From: Malus domestica
Lineage: Eukaryota > Streptophyta > Magnoliopsida > Rosales > Rosaceae
NCBI RefSeq assembly: GCF_042453785.1
Contig: NC_091675.1
Coordinates: 1,562,501-1,626,500, forward strand
Direction: 5' to 3'
Length of the DNA: 64,000 nucleotides
Below, one piece after another: positions 22,425 through 32,600 of the stretch. How positions within the stretch are numbered: the stretch's first letter is position 1; the number at the start of each line of letters is the position of its first letter. The translations under genes and the position numbers were made by a program. The notes below the pieces were generated by a model that was not told the DNA's origin, did not search any database, and was given only the letters and a program-made list of their open reading frames with translations.

Positions 22425-25270
22425 CTAGACGGCCTCTTTCAGTAGTCTCCTTGTGAGATCTATGGGAAGTCCCATCACACTATCGGTTGTCCCTACCTGC
22501 AAGAAGCACCAGCATTTCAAATATGAGGATGACTATCAAGACACTGCTCAACAAAATAGTACGTTCGTATCAACATGACTAGTTATTGGGTAAAGACACC
22601 TAATAAGTGGATCAGAATTGATGAGCTTTCAGGATCCATTCAATAAAAGATCGTGGATGAAAAGGCAATCAATTAAACTGTTGAAACAGACACATGGTAC
22701 CGTAAATATACTCCAGTATGCTTCTCTTGCCCCACATTTACCAAATGTAATACTTACAACTTTAGAACAGAGGGTAGAAAACCAACCACTTCTTTAACAA
22801 AAGGAAGTATTAGAGGATGTTCTATTATGAGTCCCCCTGCTACTTTGAGCACTATCCCCTCCTCAATCTGACATGGACATAGTGGACGGGGTTAAATTGT
22901 CATTGTCCAATCAAGGAAATAAGTGAAACAACCAAATTTGATACAAAACAACTCTTACCAGCTTCTCAATGACTTCATCTGGTATTTTATGGAAATAAAT
23001 CTGCAAGGAACCCCAAAGAGCTGGGAAGTTATTCAATTTCATCTTTCAGAAGCTACAACAAGAAAAAGCAAAAGGTACCTCCACTCGATCCCATTCTCCT
23101 TTACTGAATCCCGTTTTAAGGTTTGTAACATGTACAGATCCCACTGTTGCTGCATGCCCTCCAGAATAGTCTGCAATTCATGTTAGGAAAATTATCAGAG
23201 TCAAAAAGTAAAACATCAGGGACATGGAATAAATAACCATTAAACCAACCTTTCAAAAATTGCCGTGCTTCTTCCTTGCCGGATGGTTTTTCCCGAATCA
23301 CACCTTCATAGACCACCACCTCCAGATCATTTTACAATAAGAGTAAGAAATAACAGATTTAATGTTCACTGACTCATAAAAGGAAAATTCTAAATTCCTA
23401 GTGTTGCAAACAAGTCATATCACCATAGGCCATTTATGTTGAAGGACAAACAAGCGTACACAAGGCCTTGGGGGTAAAAAAAGTTATTGTGTGGAAAAAG
23501 CTGATGTCTGGAGCATCTACGACATAAGTTATATCAGATACTCCATAAAGAATGAGGAGGAGAAAGAGCTAAAGCACACATTCATGCATAAGATATCAAA
23601 ACATGTAATATGTAAACATGGGCCCAAAATGAAGTTTTGTGATTAACAATATCGCAATATGACGCAACTCCTACGTATAATTTATTTTCCTGAACAAGTT
23701 TCTCAGTCAATAGAATCTCACATAACTGACATCAAAACATTACTTAAACCTATACTTATTACTTTCTTCCTTACCCTCTCCAGAATATTGAGGAAGCGAT
23801 AGGAGTATGGTAAAAATTCCATATACACATTTTGGTGTTTTATCCACAACACACAACACACATATGACAAGAGTATAGAGACTATAAATATGGTATAAGA
23901 TGTGATGTATACTTGATCAGAAGTAATTAATAGCGTTGGTTCGGCATCCTTTATGTAGTCACCAACTGGGAGCCTTTGTGAAATGGCTTCTGCCTGAGAA
24001 GTTTCCATCAGCTCAGATAGGTAAGCAATTCTATTTCAACCAGAAACTAGTTGAGACAATGTCATTACATTATGCAGTAAACAAACAACTGCAACAAAGG
24101 GTGCACTAACACGCACAATTTCAGACACTCATACACATGCAGAAAGAAACACCTACAGTTACGAGGCTGAATTTAGTTGAGCATCACAACTAATTAGTAT
24201 CTTTCTTTAAATACTTTTCTTCTCAACTACTATTGTACAATTACGTAGTCAAAATCCCAAAATGAGCCTCAGAAGTCTAAAATTGTAAAACACGATTCTT
24301 CCTCTATAAAAAGAAAAAGGGGATGTCTCTTCCATAAACGGCACTAGGTGATACCAGACTTTGATGGCTTCAGTAGTTAAACAGAGTGATGATACCAAAC
24401 ACATACAATATATATAAAGAAATGACATACTGTGTCTGCCGCAATCACAATCGTGGTCTCAGCATCCTTTTCTTGATTATTGATACTTTGCAACTTTGAT
24501 ACGATAGCATCGGCCTGACACACAATTCACATTTGACAAATGTGAGTGCGTAAAACCAAAACAACCCTAAACTAAAAGAAGCAAGTTCCAAAATTTAGCT
24601 GATTAGCATTTAGTGTTACATTTCCAATAGGAAAACAACGAAAAGGAGAAGAACACCAAACCTTTGCCTTGGCAAGAACCAAAACCAACTCCTCTGGTTT
24701 TTCCGTTCGGATGGATTTTTCGTCAATGTCGGCAGTCTACAGTAAAACAAGAGTTTAATTTCTAAAAATCATCAGGGAAATTAGGTTTTATATATTTCAG
24801 AGAAACAAATGGTAGTACCATGACTGTGAATTCATATCCCATTTCAGCCAATATTTTTCGACGTGCTATCGAAGCCGATCCCAAGATTATCTGCAAAATC
24901 AACCATTAACATCATCTTTCTGGAGCAGCATAGTTTCAGAGGAAAACGAGTACAATGTTCCACATTAGACTAAAAACAACACAAATTCTCTGTTTGGCAG
25001 AAGCAGCTGCAACCAAACAGAGCCCTAATATCCAGAACTACAACCTCGTCCTAACATTTTTCAACCATTTTTAAAGCTTCAATTTGTACTGCAACTAACC
25101 ACAAGGGGAACGACGACGTTTCGTGTTTGAATTCGTCTCAACAGAAATGCATCGAATCGAAACCCTAGCTTTTAGTTCAAAACTTCGAGCTGAGCAATGG
25201 AAAAATAAGAAACTCAGTTGAAGACGAAGAGTGAGTCACGTACCTTGAAGGAAGATGAATCGGCTTCCAT
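22425..25270 (-). CDS. Maf-like nucleoside triphosphate pyrophosphatase
   Basis: Nine exons join in phase to 204 aa: 25270-25244, 24890-24819, 24736-24662, 24514-24431, 23319-23250, 23170-23079, 23000-22959, 22867-22787 and 22496-22425 (stop TAG). All introns are GT-AG. Exon 1 codes for only nine residues (MEADSSSFK). Maf motifs are all present: ILGSASIARRKIL near the N-terminus, EKSIRTEKPEELV, VIAADTVV with the catalytic Asp, REKPSGKEEARQFL, and TDSVMGLPIDL at the C-terminus. Maf/YhdE-type proteins hydrolyse dTTP, UTP and modified nucleotides to monophosphates and act in nucleotide-pool cleaning. The length is usual for the cytosolic plant form and no transit peptide is seen. The upstream neighbour is a transposon inserted 226 bases before the ATG. 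Confidence 0.93.
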
Positions 25271-25496
25271 GGCTGAGTCAGCCGGCGAGTCAGTCTGAGA
25301 CCTTGAAGCTTGGAAGAAGCAGTTGTTGTGGCGGCGTTTGGCTTTTTTTCTTCACGCCGTTTACTCGTTTAGGCGCGTTTTTACTATTCCGTCTTTGCAA
25401 AGTACGACCATTCTGTATTGGTCGTTTTGGCGAGTGGAGTTACCATTTCAGCCTTTTCAGGTCCATTTTTTTTATACGAAGGGGCCCAAACTCTAA
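25271..25496 (-). promoter_or_regulatory. Short promoter region of the Maf-like gene before a transposon
   Basis: Only 226 bases separate the Maf ATG from the left end of a Harbinger-type element, so any promoter elements further upstream have been displaced by 7.7 kb of inserted DNA. No TATA box is obvious. Confidence 0.4.
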
Positions 25497-26472
25497 GGCC
25501 CTGTTTGGCAGCCTGTATAAAGCATCGGATAGGATAAATAATACGGACCCGAGTGTTTGGCGTTGTTCCGTACTAAATAGCAACCGGATTAATTATACCG
25601 GCCCCACATGATTTATACGGTACACACCTGTTAATTTATCCTCCCTAAAACGTAAGGATTATTAGTCGGGTGGGAAACAACGATCGCTCTCTCCCTCTCT
25701 CCCTCTCTGTCCCTTACTCGTCGCGTTCCTTTCTCTCTCTCTCTCATCGTTCAGCCATCGTCGTTCGTCGTTCGTCGTTCAGCCGTCGTTCAGACGTCGT
25801 CCAGCCGCCGTCGTTCTGCTTCTACTTTGCTCTGCTCAGTTCCTTTCTCTCTCTCTCGCATCATTCAGCCGCCGTCGTTCTTCTTCTACTTTGCTCTGCT
25901 CCGCCCTAAATTATTGGGGAAGTTATAGATCCCTTCAAATTAAGTTTTAGAACTCCATAATTTCTATAAAATTCTATGAAATTACTGAGGGTTGGAAATC
26001 CAATTAATAGATTTGGTTAACAGGATTTGAAACCCAACGACCTGCAACCGCCTATTCGCCGGAATCTGGAGCAGATCTCATCGATTCCCGGAAAACTTCA
26101 AGAGCCAAAAGCTCTGTCAATCCTCGCCGACGTGGCTGGACCTTCATCTCCGTTTGAAGCCGCACCTTCACAGTGCCTCGATTTGACTTAAAACACACCC
26201 TTAACGGATCCATGTTGTCTGCAGAAGATCAACCAAAAAGGGTTTTATGCCAAACATGAACGACAAATTAAAGGCACTGCCCTTTGTTGATTATTCTATC
26301 ATTATTTTTCTTTTTTTATCATATCCGGTATAAAACCAAACATCGTATAAATAATACGGTCATTAGTCCGATACTGCACCAAACGTCCGACTAATTTAGT
26401 CAGTACTATCCGGTGACTATTTATCCTATCCGACAGAAATAGTCAGTACAGTCCGAGCTGCCAAACGAGGCC
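25497..26472. mobile_element. Non-autonomous PIF/Harbinger element, 976 bp, with TAA TSD
   Basis: Ends GGCCCTGTTTGGCAGC at the left and, as reverse complement, GGCCTCGTTTGGCAGC at the right. Flanking TAA lies at 25494-25496 and 26473-26475, the 3-bp target duplication of PIF/Harbinger elements. Subterminal CGGATAGGATAAATA blocks occur in inverted orientation. Inside are CT-rich and GTCGTTC-rich repeats and a protein-like 55-codon frame (26024-26191). That frame follows an acceptor-like TTAACAG and begins DLKPNDLQPPIRRN, so the element may carry a captured host exon or a remnant of its autonomous parent. Confidence 0.7.
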
Positions 26473-26670
26473 TAAGGGCACGTTTGTTTGACATGATTAG
26501 CAAGGCTTGGACTGGACTAGACTATAATCCTGTGTTTGGTGTGCAACCGGATTAGCTTTAATGAGCTTAACCCGGACTCGCTTGGACTAAGGACCTCCTT
26601 AGGTGGTCTTCGCGAGCAACCCCAAAACTGGGCTGATTCGTAAGCCAGAGCAAACCGAGAGAGTTTCTGC

Positions 26671-26756
26671 CTTCCCTTCGTCCTGTCTTCCCTTCGTCCT
26701 GTCTTCCCTTCGTCCTGTCTTCCCTTCATCCCTTCGTCCTGTCTTCCTTTCGTCCT
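26671..26756. repeat. 16-bp minisatellite in the Harbinger 5' region
   Basis: About five units of CTTCCCTTCGTCCTGT, the fourth extended by an extra CATCCCTT. On the minus strand it yields spurious RTKGRQDEGK-type frames. Confidence 0.8.
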
Positions 26757-27640
26757 CATCTCTACGTTCCCTCTCATCTTCGTTATCGTGCTCTCTCATC
26801 TTCGTCCTCCTCACCCTCATCTGAGCGTCTTCCTGTCTCTGCATCTGCTCGCCTCATCTGAGTTGTACGGTAAACTTCGATTCTTCTATTAATTGCATGT
26901 ATTTGTGTTGCAGATGGTAATTTTACTGAGTTTTATGTGATTTGATTGTTTTGGGTTTGATAATTTTTGAATCATAGAGATCTGCACTTGAATAAATTAG
27001 GGTTTTGATATTTAGGTGAAATTGAAATTAGGATTTGGGCTTTTCATAAGATGAGATGGAACTTGGGAATTTAGGATGTCAATGTTGTAAAACTTGGAAG
27101 TCCTACCCACATGTTGTTTTCGATTTTTAAAAATTGGGGTTTCAACAATAGGAGTACTCTGTGCGTGTGTGTGTGTGTCTGCGTGTGTGTGTGTGTGTCT
27201 CTATGTGTGTGTCTCTGTGTGTGTGTATAATTTATGTGTATGTCATTACCAAAAATCCTCGTCTCCAAGCATACTCTCTCCAAGCACCTGTTTCACTGTA
27301 TGTTTCTATCTGCCAAATTAGGATGAATTGATGAGTTAGTACAGAAGAGTTTCCTCTTCTCGATTTAGTGTTAAAGTCTGTCATTCACTAGAAGGCCTTT
27401 CACTGCCAAATTAGGTTAATCGAACATAACTGGGCATAGTTGTTTTGGTATGTTTTAGCTCATATCGAAACATTTGCGTTTCTTTAGCTTAACTATTCTG
27501 GATGATGAGGTCAATTATTCTGTTTGCATATTTTAATGTCACTGAGCATGGATAACTTGATTGTGCATTTCTCTTTTCTCTTAAGTTTTTGTTTTCATTT
27601 TTTTAATTCTTGTTTCATTTTGTTTCTTTATAACTTTCTC

Positions 27641-28221
27641 TGTGTGTGTGTGTGTAATTTCTGTGTGTGTGTGTGTTTGTGTATGTAAGTTCTCCGTGTG
27701 TGTGTGAGTGTGTGAGTGTGTACTGTGAGTGTGAGTGTGAGTGTGTGAGTGAGTGTGTGTGTGTGAGTGTGTGTTTGTGTGTGTTTGTGTATGTAAGTTC
27801 TCCGTGTGTGTGTGAGTGTGTGAGTGTGTACTGTGTGTGTAAGTGTACTGTGTGTGTGTGTGTGTGTTTGTGTACTGTGTGTGTGTGTGTGTGTTTGTGT
27901 ACTCATTAACGTGGGGGGGTGTGTGTATGTGTGTTTGTGTACTCTGTGTGTGTGTGTGTTTGTGTACTCTGTGTGTGTGTGTGTGTTTGTGTACTGTGTG
28001 TGTGTGTGTGTGTTTGTGTACTCATTAACGTGGGGGGGTGTGTGTGTGTGTGTTTGTGTACTCTGTGTGTGTGTGTGTGTTTGTGTACTGTGTGTGTGTG
28101 TGTAATTTATCTGTGAGTGTGAGTGTGAGTGTGAGTGTGTGAGTGTGTATGTGTGTGTGTGTGTGTATATTTAGTTGGTGTGTGAGTGTGAGTGTGTATG
28201 CAGTGTGTGTGTGTGTATGCA

Positions 28222-28256
<35 letters not shown>

Positions 28257-29272
28257 CAGTGTGTGTGTGTATGTATGTATGTATGCAGTGTGTGTGTGTA
28301 TGCAGTGTGTGTGTGTGTGAGTGTGTGTTTGTGTGTGTTTGTGTATGTAAGTTCTCCGTGTGTGTGTGAGTGTGTGAGTGTGAGTGTGAGTGTGTGAGTG
28401 TGTGAGTGAGTGTGTGTGTGTGTGAGTGTGTGTTTGTGTGTGTTTGTGTATGTAAGTTCTCCGTGTGTGTGTGAGTGTGTGAGTGTGTACTGTGAGTGTG
28501 AGTGTGAGTGTGTGAGTGAGTGTGTGTGTGTGTGTGAGTGTGTGTGTGTGTGTTTGTGTATGTAAGTTCTCCGTGTGTGTGTGTGTGTGTGAGTGTGTAC
28601 TGTGAGTGTGAGTGTGTGAGTGAGTGTGTGTGTGTGTGTGAGTGTGTGTGTGTGTGTTTGTGTATGTAAGTTCTCCGTGTGTGTGTGAGTGTGTGAGTGT
28701 GTACTGTGAGTGTGAGTGTGAGTGTGTGAGTGAGTGTGTGTGTGTGTGAGTGTGTGTGTGTGTGTTTGTGTATGTAAGTTCTCCGTGTGTGTGTGAGTGT
28801 GTGAGTGTGTACTGTGAGTGTGAGTGTGAGTGTGTGAGTGAGTGTGTGTGTGTGTGTATGCAGTGTGTGTGTGTGTGTGTATGCAGTGTGTGTGTGTGTA
28901 TGTATGTATGCAATGTGTGTGTGTGTGTGTGTATGCAGTGTATGCAATGTGTGTATGTATGTATGCAGTGTGTGTGTGTGTGTATGCAGTGTATGCAGTG
29001 TGTGTATGTATGTATGCAGTGTGTGTGTGTATGCAGTGTATGTATGTATGCAGTGTGTGTGTGTGTATGCAGTGTGTGTATGTATGTATGCAGTGTGTGT
29101 GTGTATGTATGCAGTGTATGCAGTGTGTGTGTGTGTATGCAGTGTGTGTGTGTGTATGCAGTGTGTGTATGTATGTATGCAGTGTGTGTGTGTGTGTATG
29201 CAGTGTATGCATTGTGTGTATGTATGTATGCAGTGTGTGTGTGTGTGTGTATGCAGTGTGTGTGTGTGTGTA
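27641..29272. repeat. GT-rich low-complexity block with ~107-bp higher-order repeat
   Basis: About 1.6 kb made almost only of G and T on the plus strand, with interspersed GAGTGT, GTATGTATGCAG and TGTACT variants. The marker TATGTAAGTTCTCCGTG recurs near 27682, 27790, 28344, 28449, 28558, 28664 and 28770. The last five are spaced about 105-109 bases, so a composite unit has been tandemly amplified. A smaller GT tract lies at 27161-27228. The long frames here (His/Thr-rich on minus, Cys/Val-rich on plus) are repeat artefacts. Confidence 0.9.
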
Positions 29273-29370
29273 CTCGGTTTATAACCATGATATTACAATG
29301 TGAATGTTTTGTATTGTGTGTACTTGGTTTATAACCATGATATTACAATGTGAATGTTTTGTATTGTGTG
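29271..29370. repeat. 50-bp direct duplication
   Basis: Two near-identical 50-base units starting TACTCGGTTTATAACC and TACTTGGTTTATAACC, at the right edge of the GT-rich block. Confidence 0.85.
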
Positions 29371-29578
29371 GGGTTGATGCTGAATTGCAATTTTTTGTGG
29401 TTGTTGGTTGCAGAGAAGAGGAGCATAAACGGAAGGCTAAGGCTAAGGCTACTGCATTACAGGTGTCCTTTAATTTCCCTCTTCACATGCAATGCCTAGC
29501 AATGATAGCAATCCTCATACTAGTGTTCTTAGACACATGTTTATAGATGTATAAGAGTAGAACATTTTGAATATGATG

Positions 29579-29885
29579 CCTCGGGTTAATGATAACTTTT
29601 TTTTTTCAACGCCACCTGTATATTTGTTGCCTCGGGTTAATGATAACTTTTTTTTTCAACGCCACCTGTATATTTGTTGCCTCGGGTTAATGATAACTTT
29701 TTTTTTTCAACGCCACCTGTATATTTGTTGCCTCGGGTTAATGATAACTTTTTTTTTTCCAACGCCACCTGTATATTTGTTGCCTCGGGTTAATGATAAC
29801 TTTTTTTTTTTCAACGCCACCTGTATATTTGTTGCATCGGGTTAATGATAACTTTTTTTTTTCCAAAACCACCCGTATATTTGAT
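29579..29885. repeat. Six-copy ~51-bp tandem repeat
   Basis: Units begin CCTCGGGTTAATGATAAC at 29579, 29630, 29680, 29731 and 29783, and CATCGGG at 29835. Each has a T run of variable length followed by CAACGCCACCTGTATATTTG. It lies 150 bases upstream of the transposase start codon. Confidence 0.9.
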
Positions 29886-30034
29886 GCCTCGGATTGTGAC
29901 TTCGCTAGTTACTTTGATCTAGTTCATTTCGTATCATATTCACTTCATTTCCATCACCCTTAATAACAGTAAATATTACATATATAATGATCTAGTTAAT
30001 TTGTTTTTTGTTTTTTTTTTTTGTTTGGATAGAT

Positions 30035-31419
30035 ATGGATCGAAGGAAGCTTTTATTGATCTTATTGTTAGAGATGTCTTATTTGGAGACAATTTGCATT
30101 TGTACGATTCTTGTGTTGATGATGCTACGTGGCAAACAGAGACATGTTGAACGACCCACATTGACTAACCGTTCACTTATTAGACGAGAGATTAGTTTGT
30201 GTTATCTGAATGGTATAATAGGGAATACTGATACTGAATGTGTCAACGAATTGAGAATGGATAGAAAGACTTTTGGCATATTATGTGACTTACTTCGTCA
30301 AGATGGGAGGGTAAAAACTGATGGTTTGGTGTCTGTAGAGGAGCAGGTGTGTATGACTTTACAAATATTAGCACATCATACTAAGAATCGTAGTGTTGGC
30401 GGTAGATTTTATAGGTCGGGAGAGACTATAAGTAGGTATTTCAATAGCGTATTGCAAGGAATTTTGCGATTACAAGGTATCCTACTAAAAGTCCCTCAGC
30501 CTGTGCCTATTGATTCTACAGATCCTAGGTGGCGATGTTTTAAGGTATGATGAGAATTTTTTTTTCATTTTCCCTAATCTTTAACTCTTCATTCCCTTTG
30601 TATAAATTAACAAAAACTTTTTTTTTTTTTTTTTAAGAATTGCTTGGGAGCATTGGATGGAATACACATTGATGTGCATGTACCTGAAATTGACAAACCA
30701 AGATACCGAACAAGAAAGGGTTGAGTCGCAACTAATGTGTTAGGTGTGTGTTCAGGAGATATGCAGTTCATATATGTGTTTCCGGGGTGGGAGGGTTCCG
30801 CATCAGACTCTAGAGTGCTACATGATGCAATTACTAGGCCTAATGGTTTTAAGGTACCAGCGGGTAAAACTATTACTTAGTCTCAACTTTGTAAGTTAGG
30901 TCTAGTTCTGTTTGTCAACTACAAAACACTAATAAGGTTTGTTTTTTTTTTTTTTCATTAGGTTATTATTACCTTGTAGATGGTGGTTATACAAATGGTG
31001 AAGGATTCCTTGCACCCTATAGAGGAATACCTTATCATTTATCTGAATGGGAGGGACGAACACCTTCTAATAAGGAAGAATATTTTAACATGAAGCATTC
31101 TAAGGCAAGGAATGTAATTGAACGCTGTTTTGGCTTGCTAAAAGGAAGGTGGTCGATACTAAGAAGTCAATCTTTCTATCCGATAAGGACACAAGGTCGA
31201 ATAATTACCGCTTGTTGCCTACTACACAATCTTATTAGGCAAGAGATGTCTATAGATCCAATGGAGAATTTGCCAATAATAGAAGATGGACAAAATACAG
31301 AAGAAGGTGAATATGTTGGTAGTGTTCAAACATCTGACCAGTGGACTGCAATGAGGAATGACATAGCTCAGGAAATGTATAATGAGTGGAGAGCAATTAG
31401 GAACCAGCAACCGAACTAG
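30035..31419 (+). pseudogene. PIF/Harbinger DDE transposase (HARBI1-like), one in-frame stop
   Basis: Three exons (30035-30544, 30638-30863, 30962-31419) join in phase to about 397 codons with GT-AG introns. Seen: an N-terminal helical region with RMDRKTFGILCDLL and LQILAHHTKNRSVGGRF; the first catalytic Asp in CLGALDGIHI; RYRTRKG; the second Asp in [33 protein letters not shown]; and the acidic third residue in VIERCFGLLKGRW. These fit the DDE_Tnp_4 family. A TGA at 30722-30724, right after RTRKG, interrupts the frame. A C-to-T change in a CGA codon (a typical methylated CpG decay) would explain it, as inference. Everything else is intact, so inactivation looks recent. Confidence 0.85.
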
Positions 31420-31599
31420 CTATATGTGTTAATGATAACATTTTATTTTAGTATTCCTTTTTATCATGCATTTGTTAGATATTAGCACAATGATTGGATG
31501 GTATGCAAATTAATTGGATATTATGCAAGTTGATTGGATATTATGCAAATTGATTATTTGTATGGTATTTTCCTTCATTAAAATATTTTTTGTTTAGGT

Positions 31600-32600
31600 A
31601 TGGATAACGAAAATATTTTGAATGCTACTCAAGAGCCAAAAGGAAGAAGGCGTAAATGGGAAGCATTTGAGGAAGAAGTATTACTAGGAGTTCTTGAGGA
31701 TTTTGTTGCTCGGAAGCAACGGTGTGACACCGGTGCTTTCAAACAAGGTACTTTGGTTGAAATAGCAAAAGCTGTCAATGTTTTATGTCCTCATTCAAAT
31801 ATAAAGGCAAATCCACATATTGAGTCCAAGTTGAAGAAATGGAAAAAAAACATATAGTATGGTCGTTGACATGATAAACACAAGTGGATTTGCATGGAAT
31901 GATGTCAAAAAGTGCGTTGAAGTTGACAGTGATGACGCATGGCAAACTTATGTGCAGGTTCATATCCTATTTTATTTATACATTAGTTATATTCTTGCTG
32001 CTATATTTGTTACGCATGCTAAATTTTAGTTTTGCTATGTTGATATAATCTTAGAGAAATAAAGAAGCCGATGGATGGAGAAGCAAACATTTTCCACTGT
32101 TTGATAGATTTGCATATATATTTGGAAAAGATCGGGCTACGGGTAATGTAGCCGAAACCCCTGCTCAAATGGTGGAGGAACAAAGTCATGATCATGTTGG
32201 TGAAAGTGATATTGGAGGTGAAAATTTTGTTTCTTCAATGAACCAACAAAGCCAACAAAGCCAACAAAGCACCCCATCTGAAAATAGCCAAAGAAAGAGG
32301 AAAAGAGCTGTGGGAAGTTCAAGTGATGGAACCGAGGCAATTATCAGTGGACTGAAAGATTTTTATGTTGAAAGTGGGAAGAGGATGCAAATGGTAACTG
32401 AAGCTTTAGTTCAAGGTACTGCAGATCATATTGACATAGCTAATGAACTTGAAGCAATGGGTCTCTCTCCTATGGATCAAATTGATGCATTGTCTCTTAT
32501 TTTGGATAAACCAAAAAATGTGGGAGTGTTCAGGGCAATCAAACCGGAACTCAAGAAAGTGTTCGTCCAAAGGCTTTTAAGCGACAACGCAAGCGGATGA
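31600..32600 (+). pseudogene. Harbinger accessory SANT/MYB-like DNA-binding protein, frameshifted
   Basis: Two exons, 31600-31957 and 32055-32600. Exon 1 starts MDNENILNAT and has the trihelix/SANT-like block RRRKWEAFEEEVLLGVLEDF (Myb/SANT-like family PF12776), then runs into a stop at 31855. Reading one base shorter through the A8 run at 31845-31852 continues the domain (VDMINTSGFAWNDVKK) to the donor at 31958. Exon 2 gives RSKHFPLFDRFAYIFGKDRA, a Q/S-rich linker with SQRKRKRAV, and a conserved C-terminal helical region. Product would be about 300 aa. In characterised Harbinger elements this partner binds the ends and helps the transposase enter the nucleus. The A8 indel could be a sequencing slip. 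Confidence 0.8.

Noticed and set aside
27641-29303. Very long open frames on both strands (up to about 395 aa, His/Thr-rich or Cys/Val-rich)
   Set aside because: They are translations of GT/AC repeats, occur in all phases at once, and have no domain or start context.
29579-29885. 51-bp array considered as CRISPR-like or as a centromeric satellite
   Set aside because: No spacers, only six units, internal to a Harbinger element.
30722-30724. TGA in the transposase as possible programmed readthrough or selenocysteine
   Set aside because: No supporting structure is seen; a nonsense mutation is the simpler reading.
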